A stretch of DNA of 64,000 nt, taken from contig JAJTWR010000260.1 in NCBI GenBank assembly GCA_021613335.1, forward strand, positions 185,001 to 249,000, given 5' to 3'. Each line of letters starts with the position of its first letter. The stretch's first letter is position 1. Below are positions 50,835-64,000 of this stretch, piece after piece. The notes beneath the pieces were generated by a model. It saw only the letters and a program-made list of their open reading frames with translations. It ran no database searches and was not told the DNA's origin. The position numbers and the translations under genes were made by a program. Origin of the DNA: Whitmania pigra (Eukaryota; Annelida; Clitellata; Hirudinida; Haemopidae).

Positions 50835-51190
50835 CATTTCTTCAATGTGTCCATCTGTGTTAAAGTATTTCTGAAGGAAAAAGTTTAGAATTAAATTTAA
50901 AAATGACAACTTATCGAATTATCTCTGTTTATCATCAGCATCTTTGAGCTGTTGTAGAGATGGTGAGTGTTCTGCTGAGAAGCCGCTAAATTTGGGCGAT
51001 AGTCTTAATAATGCAGCGTAAGTGGAGGATTTAACAGATTTTGCCTGGACTCACTTTTCTTATAGTTCACCAATTTGTAGACCATGTTTATGAACATTAT
51101 CTAGATTAGTAGTCATGGCCCATCCCAAACATTCGAGGGTTAGCATTTGATTTTCAAGGCTTTTAACCAATTTCAGATTAATTATGATTT
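50835..51190 (-). other. Coding-like pieces antisense to the MARK promoter
   Basis: On the minus strand, three exon-like pieces follow one another. First, near 51170-51065, a frame containing SLENQMLTLECLGWAMTTNL and HKHGLQIG before a gtgaac donor. Second, near 51030-50935, a frame containing STYAALLRLSPKFSGFSAEH and LQQLKDADDKQR. Third, after ttttccttcag, KYFNTDGHIEEMA and a stop. They do not all join in one phase, so the model is incomplete. It would be a gene divergent from MARK. No family recognised. Confidence 0.28.
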
Positions 51191-51233
51191 TGATCTTGTA
51201 TTTTAGAGCTTGGCTCCCTTGTACATTAATTCG

Positions 51234-56391
<5,158 letters not shown>

Positions 56392-56459
56392 AGTCGGCGA
56401 CAAATGCAAGAAAAAGATATTTTGAGTAAACATTGGATTCGTAATATCTTGCCTCTGAG

Positions 56460-56745
56460 TGGAGTTTTATTTTGCTTATCGTCGTTTCAATTCCCAGCAG
56501 CCGCTCGGGCAGTTTAAATTTGATCCATCGAAAGATTTTCGACCGCTTCCTGCTCAATTACGTGCGACACGACTTTTTTGTTGCCGAAGCCTTCGTCTCC
56601 ACCAGGTTCCACGTCGATCTCCGCGTTTCGCGTTCGCCCGAGATTTGCACTCCCTCGACATCCTGCGTCAAACCGTTTTCACCTCACTTGAATTCTCCGA
56701 CATTTTTAGTTCCATTGCTCGATTCTTTGGGTTCTGATCGTTCAA
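56460..56745 (+). other. Open coding-like stretch downstream of MARK
   Basis: Two plus frames stay open over about 90 codons in a GC-richer stretch after an acceptor-like ttcccagcag. Neither resembles the missing KA1 domain or any family I know. It may be MARK 3' untranslated sequence. Confidence 0.2.
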
Positions 56746-57483
56746 TTCTTTGAAGAGGAGTCCACGGAGAAGGAAGTAATGCTCAACCTTTGATACGAAC
56801 ATTCGTCGTCGCATTTGATCTTACTGTTGTCTTCTCATATCGTGATGTTTATTGATGTTCTAGTCGACAAATTGTTTTAAGTTATTCGATTGCTTCGATT
56901 TTTATTCGGTTTACCTTGGCAGATTGTATGGATTTATATTTTTTAAATGTTTCTTTACAACCTTCGGTCACATCTTAGACATTTTAAAAATTATCAACTT
57001 GTTTTTATGTGATTTGCATGGAGTTTGAGATGATGGTGTTTGCTTGCTTGAAGTTTATTAATATTTATTGATGTTCACTTCAAGTTCAATTGATGTTTTT
57101 CCACCATCAAATTCCTTTTTGGCTCAAGCAGATGTAAACTCAATTTAAATGTTTTTTTACATTTCATATTCTTATAATATTTAGCAGAATATTAATATAA
57201 TTATTGATTATGACAACTAGATACAAAGCATTTTATGCTGTTGCAGGTTATGCTCGGTGAAAAACCAGGTTTAAGATAAAGAGTTGTTCTTTGGGGGCAT
57301 TTGTTGTCAGAATTTCGCTATTTTCACCAAAAGTTTGTTTCGATTTTAAATGCTTTAGAGAATTGAGGAGAGTTCGAGAGAGAAAAGATTTCTCTGGTTC
57401 TTCGTAATGCGCGTTCAAGCATGCCTCTTCGTCTGTACTTTGACCACTCGCAAACCGTCACTAATGACGGCTTCGTAGTCTGC

Positions 57484-57490
57484 TATAAAA
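57484..57490 (+). promoter_or_regulatory. TATA box of the phospholipase gene
   Basis: TATAAAA in gctataaaagtgc, 95 bp before the ATG, giving an expected transcription start near 57515. Confidence 0.6.
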
Positions 57491-57584
57491 GTGCTTAGAA
57501 GCAGAGAAGGTTAATAAAGCTAGTTGTGTCGGAGTTCTGTGTTCTTTGTCTCCTTATCACTTGTTTCATCGGGTCCCAGACGGT

Positions 57585-58278
57585 ATGCTGTGCTGTCGAG
57601 GTTTTACCGTTACTCTGGTGCTATTTTGGGGAATCGTATTTGGCGATCCCAATTCCGTGCCACAAGGTATTTCCAGGGGCACCACCTGGTGCGGGTTCGG
57701 AAACGCGTCTTCGTCTCGTGACGCCATTGATGGCGCCTACACGTCCATCGATTCCTGCTGCCGCATTCACGACATTTGCCCTGCCACGATACGCGCCATG
57801 ACGACCAGGTTTGGTTACTACAACTTCAGGATGTTCACCATAAGCCACTGCGAATGTGATGAAGAGTAAGTCTGAATTCTCGAACTGTTAGTACATTTTA
57901 ACGAGTTTATTGCTGGGAACTACGTGAGTCACGTAATATAATACAAAATGTTATTTGAATTAATATCTTCTTTGTCATAATATCATTACTGCCAAAAGCT
58001 AGCGAGGTTGCCGTCGCTGCAAATGAGTATCACAACTCTGAATCGGTGACTTGAATCTGACCAGGTTTCGATCGTGTCTGAAGATGGCCAGCAGACATGG
58101 CCAGGATCATGTTAAGGAGAAGGTAAGAAAGATTGGCAACCTGTTCTTCAACAACGCCATGGCTGCCTGTTTCCGTGTGGAAAGAACGCGAGTCTGTGAG
58201 TCCTGGAACAGCAGAGATGAGTGTCAGAGTTACAGAACGGAGAAGAGAATAAGAACCTTTTCCTTGAAGTCCTTCTGA
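57585..58278 (+). CDS. Secreted group III phospholipase A2 (bee-venom type)
   Basis: Two exons, 57585-57865 and 58065-58278, 164 residues. Hydrolyses the sn-2 ester of phospholipids with calcium. Seen: a signal peptide (about 20 residues, hydrophobic core TLVLFWGIVFG), the calcium loop TTWCGFGN, the catalytic His-Asp pair in SCCRIHDICP, and CECDEE followed by FRSCLKMA. The mature part has ten cysteines, as needed for the five disulfides of the family, and about the usual length of a stand-alone domain, with no long N- or C-terminal extension as in vertebrate PLA2G3. A TATA box at 57484 and AATAAA at 58379-58384 frame the gene. Its role (digestion, immunity, venom or lipid signalling) cannot be told from sequence. 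Confidence 0.92.
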
Positions 58279-58378
58279 GGATGAATCTGCATAATCTGAC
58301 ACTCTGGAGAGAAACTTTTTGTTCTGACCTTTGGCTGATGTCCTGAAACATATTGATACACAATATTATTTATTGTTA

Positions 58379-58384
58379 AATAAA
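58379..58384 (+). terminator. Poly(A) signal of the phospholipase gene
   Basis: AATAAA about 100 bp past the stop codon. Confidence 0.5.
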
Positions 58385-58587
58385 TTAGTTATTAGTTTGA
58401 TTATTACTGTATCATATTTTGTGTTCATATAGAAAATTTATTTTCACTTTTTGTACTGTTTTATTCATATCATTTTTAAAAATATTACTTCTGTCGATTA
58501 TTATTTTTCTGCAATAATCAAACAAAAGAATGCAAACGAAGTAATTATTTCAATTAATATAATTAGAAATAGAATTCAATTTATCTC

Positions 58588-58998
58588 CTGAGATGGCATG
58601 AGCTCTCTTGCACGGACGAAAATCCCACCGACCAATTGTTAGTCCAGATCTTGCGAAAGTTTCGCCCGTCAAAGAAAGTCCCACTCACCACCATTCACTA
58701 CCACTCCACGAAACACGTCTGAGCTTCCTCCCAATTTCTCATCAAAGCAACTTGTCAACTACAGAACTTATCAATTTTTGTCACCAGCACCCGACGGAAA
58801 AGAAGATAATCCTCTTCAAAGTGAACACGTCAATAGGTATGATACACTTGCTCATATAGAGAAGGCTACATGATGCTGATCAATACGACAGATCGATAGT
58901 TAGTACTGACCAGGCTTTGAAAACGTAGGTAACCAAACATTCATGAGTATCATTTCCAGGCTTTTATAAAATCAGCAAAGCTGCTGTTTGGTGAGATG
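58588..58998 (+). other. Two exon-like segments of an unknown gene
   Basis: The first segment, from an acceptor-like cctgag or catgag to the strong donor atag|gtatga at 58836, has an open frame with VSPDLAKVSPVKESPTHHHS and ELINFCHQHPTEKKIILFKV. It joins in phase 1 across an intron ending tttccag at about 58961 to GFYKISKAAVW, followed by TGA or a gtgaga donor. GC content is well above the surroundings. No start codon or family recognised. Confidence 0.38.
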
Positions 58999-59105
58999 AG
59001 ATTTCCCTCTTGATGAGTGACGACACCGCCTCGATCAATCAAAGTTATCATCGTGTGCAGCGACATTCGACTGCTTCACATCTGTGACCACTCGCAACTC
59101 GAGAC

Positions 59106-59312
59106 TTACTCGTGATACAGCACGCAAGCGATGATTCGATGATCGTGTATCACGTTTCCTGTGGGTGGATCGACAGACAGGGTTGGAGGTGGGTTTGGAG
59201 GACCGTGGATGACATCTGGAAGTGGATAAATTGATGAGAAGTCGAAGATTGAGTGACGTGGGAAATCAGGGCACTCGTGACGAACGCAGATGAGAAGACT
59301 TCCCACTGCGTC
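59106..59312 (-). other. Exon-like segment of unknown gene
   Basis: On the minus strand a frame opens after an acceptor-like ctgacgcag (about 59313). It contains VRHECPDFPRHSIFDFSSIY and HGPPNPPPTLSVDPPTGNVI, and ends in a stop at 59106. Proline-rich, GC-rich and non-repetitive. It faces the 58.6-59.0 kb plus-strand pieces; only one of the two may be real. Confidence 0.3.
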
Positions 59313-59399
59313 AGAAGGTGACTCGTGTTGCCGGTAACACGTCGAACGTCAATAAAAATATAAGAAAATCAAGTGCAACTGATAGCAATCGAACCGGCC

Positions 59400-60255
59400 G
59401 AAACGGGGGAGCAGATGACTTCATTGAAACAGCAGCGAAGAAATTTTGAAATACAAAAGAATTTTTAATAAAACCGCCTTTATTTTTGTTTCTTCTTGCT
59501 TAGTTAGTAAGGTTTTGAAGGTTCAAGCTATACACGTTCTAATCGCAAATTGTCCAACTTCTTAAAACCTTAAAAGAACATGGATTCAGCCGCATGTTGA
59601 ATCCCACTTGAAGTCTCTTGACTTCTTCCAAGTATTTTTCTTGGCTTGAATAATTGAAGGGTTATCGTTTCAACTTATAATACTTTTATCGGTTTATTTT
59701 TATGTGGTCTAAAAATTATAGGTTTTTTTAAGTAAAATGAAACTTTAAAGGTGGATATTATTTTAGCTTCATTCTTGAGTTTTATTCAAATAACGTGATA
59801 TTGATTGTTATCAGCGTTGGAAACAGCTGAAACATTTTTAACATGAATTTTCCCAAGACATTCATGAAGTCCCCATGAATTCACAAGGGAATTCTTTTTG
59901 GTAATAAAGACATTTTTAAAATATTTAATGGGATATCTTAAAAATTACTCTGGACCAATTAGATGAAGCATAAATCATTCTTCATCAACCTTCATATTCT
60001 CCAGTTTGTATCTTTTGGAGTCCAAAAACTGTCTGTTATTTCTCAGCTTGAACTCTCACATCTCTTATGATACTTCTCTTACTACAATCATTTCCAAAAA
60101 AAATCGACTCATTAAGTAATGCTAAGGACATTAACAAAATACTACTACTACTATCGCCATTCTTTCCAGAAATCATCCTCTTTAGACGACGCACTTTCGT
60201 CATTTCCCAATTAAGCTCTAAAATATGGTAGCAACTCTAAAGTTTTGAAATTATG
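59400..60255. other. Intergenic, no supported gene
   Basis: No coding or RNA gene signal seen. Confidence 0.4.
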
Positions 60256-60259
60256 TTAA

Positions 60260-60496
60260 ATGGCTCGCAAGTTAACTCAGATGGTCGTTAGATGCGGTAA
60301 AATAGTAACGGTCGTTAAACACACAGTTTATTTGGGCGGAGAAGGTCTAGCTTTCAAAGCCGTTCCCTTTTGCACTGCAATTCCGACACAACAAGTCAGA
60401 GGGGCCTGGGCTAGCCAAAGCTACCCCAGTTACATCCGAAATTTGTTTTACATCACTCAAGGATCTAGAAAAACTAGATTCACTCCAGCTGACTAA
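60260..60496 (+). CDS. Small hypothetical ORF
   Basis: An ATG in good context (aaATGG) opens 78 codons: MARKLTQMVVRCGKIVTVVK at the start, AFKAVPFCTAIPTQQVRG in the middle, and an end in TRFTPAD. It is more complex than surrounding DNA but has no recognised domain, signal peptide or membrane helix, and no intron evidence. Confidence 0.22.
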   Translation: MARKLTQMVVRCGKIVTVVKHTVYLGGEGLAFKAVPFCTAIPTQQVRGAWASQSYPSYIRNLFYITQGSRKTRFTPAD

Positions 60497-60499
60497 CGG

Positions 60500-61349
60500 C
60501 CAGGTGATCAACTAAGCTGCTGCATCTGCGTTTAAACTACGCTCTTGGAAAAAATACTAAATAGATTATCTGAGAATTTCCTTAAATGATCTGCACTTAA
60601 AGTTGGTAGAATTAATTTGATATGTATTGAAGAAGTTTCAATTCTAAAGTAAACGAAATTCGTTGACGAGGTCAGAATATTTTTTATGTTTAACTTTGGA
60701 GTTCGACCCCTAATCTATGACGAATGCAACCAGTTCAGAGGAAAATAGCAAAAAGAGGCAGAATCTGTTTTCTTTCTCTAGTTTCGTTGGCTGGAATATT
60801 TATCTACAAATTTATTTCTTAATGTGTCACAAATTTATTATTGATGGCATTTCATATCGTTTGATGCCTTAATTTAGTCTAAAGAGATTAATATCATGTC
60901 TTACTCAGCACACATTGCCTTCTACGCAAACTTTCACAAAACCATAATCGTAAGGCTGTTCACGTTATCCAAAATGTTTATCATGAAATCATGTTACATG
61001 TGACAGGGTTTAAATAGTTCGAAGGGTGATTAATAATAATATTTTTACTATGGTAAACTAATTAAATAGTGTACGAGAATGTTTAGGTTTAGGCTTAAGT
61101 GCTACCTAAAAACTATGATAATATGAAACTTAAGGTTTCACCTCGTAAGACTTTCACCATTAACCATAAGTTAGTTGATGGTGTCTCACAAGTCCAACAA
61201 GCAAAAAAATGATGATATACATCATAGAAATTATGAATTAAAATTTTAGTATCACCCCCTGGGTGCGGTTATATCACACTCTGGGCACCAAAATCTTTGT
61301 CGTCTTCAGCACCTTCGGAAATACCACATGATTCAGAACCAGCGTTTAT
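60500..61349. other. Intergenic, no supported gene
   Basis: A B-box-like ggagttcgacccc near 60700 has no matching A box, so no tRNA is called. Confidence 0.4.
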
Positions 61350-61357
61350 GCAAAACA

Positions 61358-62112
61358 CAGTGATGGGCTTTAACTACTTAAAAAGTAGTTAACTACTGTA
61401 GTTAACTACATTTATAAAAAAGTAGTTAGTAACTATTTTTAACTACTTTTTAAATAAGTAGTTAGTAACTACTCCTTAACTACTTGCATAGTAGTTAACT
61501 ACTTTTTAACTACTATTTTAACTACTTTTCCGTTGACATTTGATAAAATTAATTTTCTGGACTATTGAACAAGACATAATTATTAGCATATTTATTTACA
61601 CTAGTGTAACATTTTCAACAAAATTGTATTATCCAAATTGATCAAAAACAGAAGTATTTAGTGGATGTTTCAGTCGATCTCTTAAAAAAATCATCACGTC
61701 AACATGATTATCCTATAATTTACGTCTGTTACATAAAACCTGCCCTGCTACACTAAAAAGTCTTTCAACTGCTGCCGAACTTGGTAATGTTGAATTAAGC
61801 TTGATGAATGTAGCACAAACAGTTGGATAATTAAGTAGAGTTTGTACATTTCTTGCGGAGTTTGATAAATAATCATTAAGCTGTTCAGCTAAACACATTA
61901 TCACAAGAGTTTGGTACACTTTCCACATAGTCATAGAAATCATCATTATTCACTGCATTGCATTGTCCGCAGAGGTGGTGATTGTTAACGATGTAGGGCT
62001 TTTGGAAAAATTATTTTTCTTCATTTTATTTAAAAAATTTTTTTTTAACTACTTTTTTAAGTAGTTATTAACTAGTAGTTAACTACTTATAGTTAGTAAC
62101 TATCCATCACTG
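61358..62112. mobile_element. Internally deleted hAT transposon with TIRs and target duplication
   Basis: Ends are CAGTGATGG (61358-61366) and its inverse CCATCACTG (62104-62112). Just outside lie gcaaaaca (61350-61357) and ccaaaaca (62113-62120), an 8-bp target duplication with one mismatch, as expected for hAT. Both ends carry many copies of agtagttaactac, typical subterminal repeats. Inside, only the C-terminal hAT dimerisation part of a transposase remains. Confidence 0.9.
61660..61946 (-). pseudogene. hAT transposase C-terminal fragment
   Basis: The minus frame ending near 61713 reads LPSSAAVERLFSVAGQVL, then CNRRKL, the hAT dimerisation signature (S-S-A-A-V-E-R-L-F-S). An in-frame TAG follows directly, after which DNHVDVMIFLRD continues in the same frame, so the stop is a mutation inside the old gene. 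The DDE catalytic core and BED finger are absent; it cannot move by itself. Confidence 0.88.
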
Positions 62113-62676
62113 CCAAAACAAATTGTATTTCAATCAGCACGTTCTAATGCATTAATTCTGCTCTGCATGTTTATCTTTATACAAATAAATTCTTAAAATA
62201 GCCACTTTTTGGCAATGGAATTTGTAAGCCATAAAAACATGGTTGGAAATTCCTCGCTTAATAGCGCACTTAACGTGGCTCCCCCCACAAACAGCAGTTT
62301 GTTATAACAAAGTTCAAATAAAAATTTTTGCGTTTCAATATAACTATAAGTCCAAAGTTTAACTAGTTTTTTTATGATTTATTTGGAAGAAATTTCACTA
62401 TGAGACTCTCTTACTTATTCCAACTCTTCTTTGCCATTTTAAAATGTTATGCTGGTTTAATTAGACAAATTCTAATTTTTCGAAGGTAATTTTCTGCATC
62501 TCTTGCCTTTCTGATATGTTTACGATAGACGCGTCACCTAGCGAACAACGTTCTCGATGTCAGTATTTCAGAATGAAATGCTTTGGTTTTACACCTGCAA
62601 ACTTAAATTAATTAAACTCCACCAAAACAAAGTTTCAAAAGCAGCCTGCTGAAACAAAGTTGATTATGTAATTGCA
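62113..62676. other. Spacer between hAT element and COA7
   Basis: No gene or RNA recognised. Confidence 0.4.
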
Positions 62677-62682
62677 TTTATT
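62677..62682 (-). terminator. Poly(A) signal overlapping the COA7 stop
   Basis: On the mRNA strand AGTAATAAATGC holds the stop TAA (62683-62681) and, overlapping it, AATAAA (62682-62677). If used, the 3' UTR would be only about 15-30 nt. Confidence 0.4.
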
Positions 62683-63450
62683 ACTTCTGAGAAACATTAT
62701 CGCCAGAAAGAATACCCTTTTCCTTTGTACTGTTGTAAAGATTCATAGCCCTATCCTTAAAATGTTTTGATTTTTCTTGACTTTTCTCGACTCCTTCTCC
62801 GAGCAAGTACATTCTACTGACATTAGCACAGGCATAAGGATTGTCACGTTCACAAGCTCTCAAGGCATATTTGAAAGCCAGTTCCATGTTTTTGGGGAAA
62901 AACTTTCCGTTGATGTACGAGCTGCTGAGTCGGTAGCAGGCCATCATGTCGTCGTAGTGGCAAGCCTTGGTCAGGTAATCTTCTACCTTGGCAAAGTCTT
63001 TCATTTTGTCTTTGGTTTTGCCATCCTGGTGCATAAGAGCTGCATTATGACAACTTTCAGCATGTTTCTGTTCACATCCCAACTCATAATATTTTAGAGC
63101 ATCCTCCTCATTTTTCTGGCAAGCTCTTCCTAAAAGATTGTAGTTGCCGAGCTTAAAGCAACTAGGTCCATATTTATTTTCTATGCAATTGGTCTTAAAT
63201 ACCTTATGAGCCTCCTCCCAATCTTTTTTTATTGTTTCTAAAAAGCTTGCTAATCTGTGGCAACCGTCATGTCGCTTTTCGTGATAGCATTGGAATTGAT
63301 ATTCGATGTTGACATTCTTCAAATATTCTTTGACTTGATCCTCGTCTTTTAAGTCGTACACATCTGTTTAGGATGAGTGGATTTAAAGCACCTTATTTAA
63401 ATAACTGCATGAACATCAAAATTTAAATAATTACCTGGAGTTCCCTGCAT
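62681..63450 (-). CDS. COA7: Cytochrome c oxidase assembly factor 7, Sel1-repeat protein
   Basis: Two exons: a 16-nt first exon 63450-63435 (MQGTP plus one base) and 63363-62681, 232 residues against 231 in human. COA7 is a mitochondrial intermembrane-space protein imported through the MIA40 disulfide relay and needed for complex IV assembly. Seen: DLKDEDQVKEYLKNVNIEYQ then CYHEKRHDGCHRLASFLE as in the human N terminus, then Sel1-like helical repeats with paired cysteines (CFKLGNYNLLGRACQKN, YELGCEQKHAESCHNAALMH, ACHYDDMMACYRLSSSYING, ACERDNPYACANVSRMYLLG) and GVEKSQEKSK. Eleven cysteines in total, spaced for disulfides across each repeat. The very short first coding exon was placed by phase (G|AT) and splice consensus. 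No cleavable mitochondrial presequence, as expected of a MIA40 substrate. Confidence 0.92.
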
Positions 63451-63783
63451 TTCGTAGAAGTTTAACTATGTCTTTTTTTTATAAAACGTGAATTAATTCG
63501 AGCGATATAAGAACGCCGTTTTGACCCAATCGATGTGCTTGCGGCTGTGTTTATTTGTGATGTGAAAAGTGGATTTATATTTATTTGATTAAAGTCCGTT
63601 GCATAACCAGGATAATTTGGACTTGTTAGTTAATGCTAACCATGTAAAAGTGATAATATGTGTTAGTGTAATAATAGGAATAGAATAATAATAATAATAA
63701 TAAATTAAATAGAGATTGATTAAAAAAGATCACTAAAGTAATTGACTCCGATTTTTGCAAATCCATCTGTAAGTGATGATCAC

Positions 63784-64000
63784 CGGTGGCGGATTACCCA
63801 GTAGGCAGAGTAGGCAACTGATCCCCGCGACTTTTAGGGGCTCCACGAAGCTGTGACAAAATAAAACTTTTTGCAGGATTGACAATTGTAGACCCTAATG
63901 ACATGACATGACTTAAAGAAAGCCGTGCTGGTATCCAGCGGTCTATCTGCTCCCTTGCAGTGACGCTTTTTGCTAAGGCATCAGTCATCTCATTAACATA
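63784..64000 (-). mobile_element. Edge of a probable DNA transposon, cut by the window end
   Basis: Begins caccggtggcggattaccca with gtaggcagagtaggcaact, resembling the GGCGGATTA..AGGCA ends of hAT elements that carry ZMYM-type transposases. A minus frame (63794-63988, containing NEMTDALAKSVTAREQIDRW) reads into this end from beyond the window. Identity is tentative. Confidence 0.4.

Noticed and set aside
56459..56745. Downstream frames as the missing KA1 domain
   Set aside because: Neither frame shows the KA1 pattern in its sequence, and no phase-matched donor precedes the stop at 56391.
60690..60715. B-box-like ggagttcgacccc as tRNA or Pol III gene
   Set aside because: No A box at a proper distance and no cloverleaf.

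Overview
The window is nuclear DNA from an animal. The genes have spliceosomal introns of about 60 to 1000 bp with GT-AG ends and encode proteins typical of metazoans: tropomyosin, a MARK/Par-1 kinase with a UBA domain, a tristetraprolin-type RNA-binding protein, CLPTM1, a bee-venom-type (group III) phospholipase A2 and KLHDC2. Base composition is AT-rich and there are very many tri- and tetranucleotide repeats. I read it as an invertebrate genome but cannot place it to phylum. Nothing prokaryotic is present: no operons and no CRISPR arrays.

Layout. 1-17 kb is a gene-poor, repeat-rich block. It holds a decayed THAP-domain gene between two copies of a ~490 bp direct repeat, long (GGAT)n, (ATT)n, (AATG)n and (GAT)n tracts, a 10-bp and a 40-bp minisatellite, and the wreck of a non-LTR retrotransposon. 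17.8-37.3 kb is gene-dense: SLC46-like transporter (+), tropomyosin (+), ALR/GFER sulfhydryl oxidase (-), KLHDC2-like kelch protein (+), CLPTM1 (-) and tubulin cofactor C (-). 37.7-46.5 kb is again mostly microsatellites. 46.7-58.3 kb carries a ZFP36/TTP gene (-), a MARK kinase gene (+, with a tRNA-derived SINE in one intron) and a secreted group III phospholipase A2 (+). 58.3-64 kb has unassigned coding-like segments, a 755-bp hAT element with terminal inverted repeats and a target duplication, COA7 (-) and the edge of another repeat.

The genes are unrelated neighbours and do not form a pathway cluster. ALR and COA7 do belong to the same mitochondrial intermembrane-space disulfide relay. Most long open frames here come from perfect triplet or tetranucleotide repeats (runs of Ser, His, Ile, Asp, Met, Asn or repeated Ile-His-Pro-Ser) and are not genes.

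I found no convincing undescribed system. The points most worth checking are the MARK gene that seems to lack its KA1 domain, the TTP gene with its own candidate AU-rich element and TATA box, the THAP relic, the internally deleted hAT element, a possible GC-AG intron in the kelch gene, and a perfectly alternating pyrimidine-purine array of TACGTG units. Exon edges were worked out by hand from splice consensus, reading phase and protein similarity recalled from memory; no search was run.
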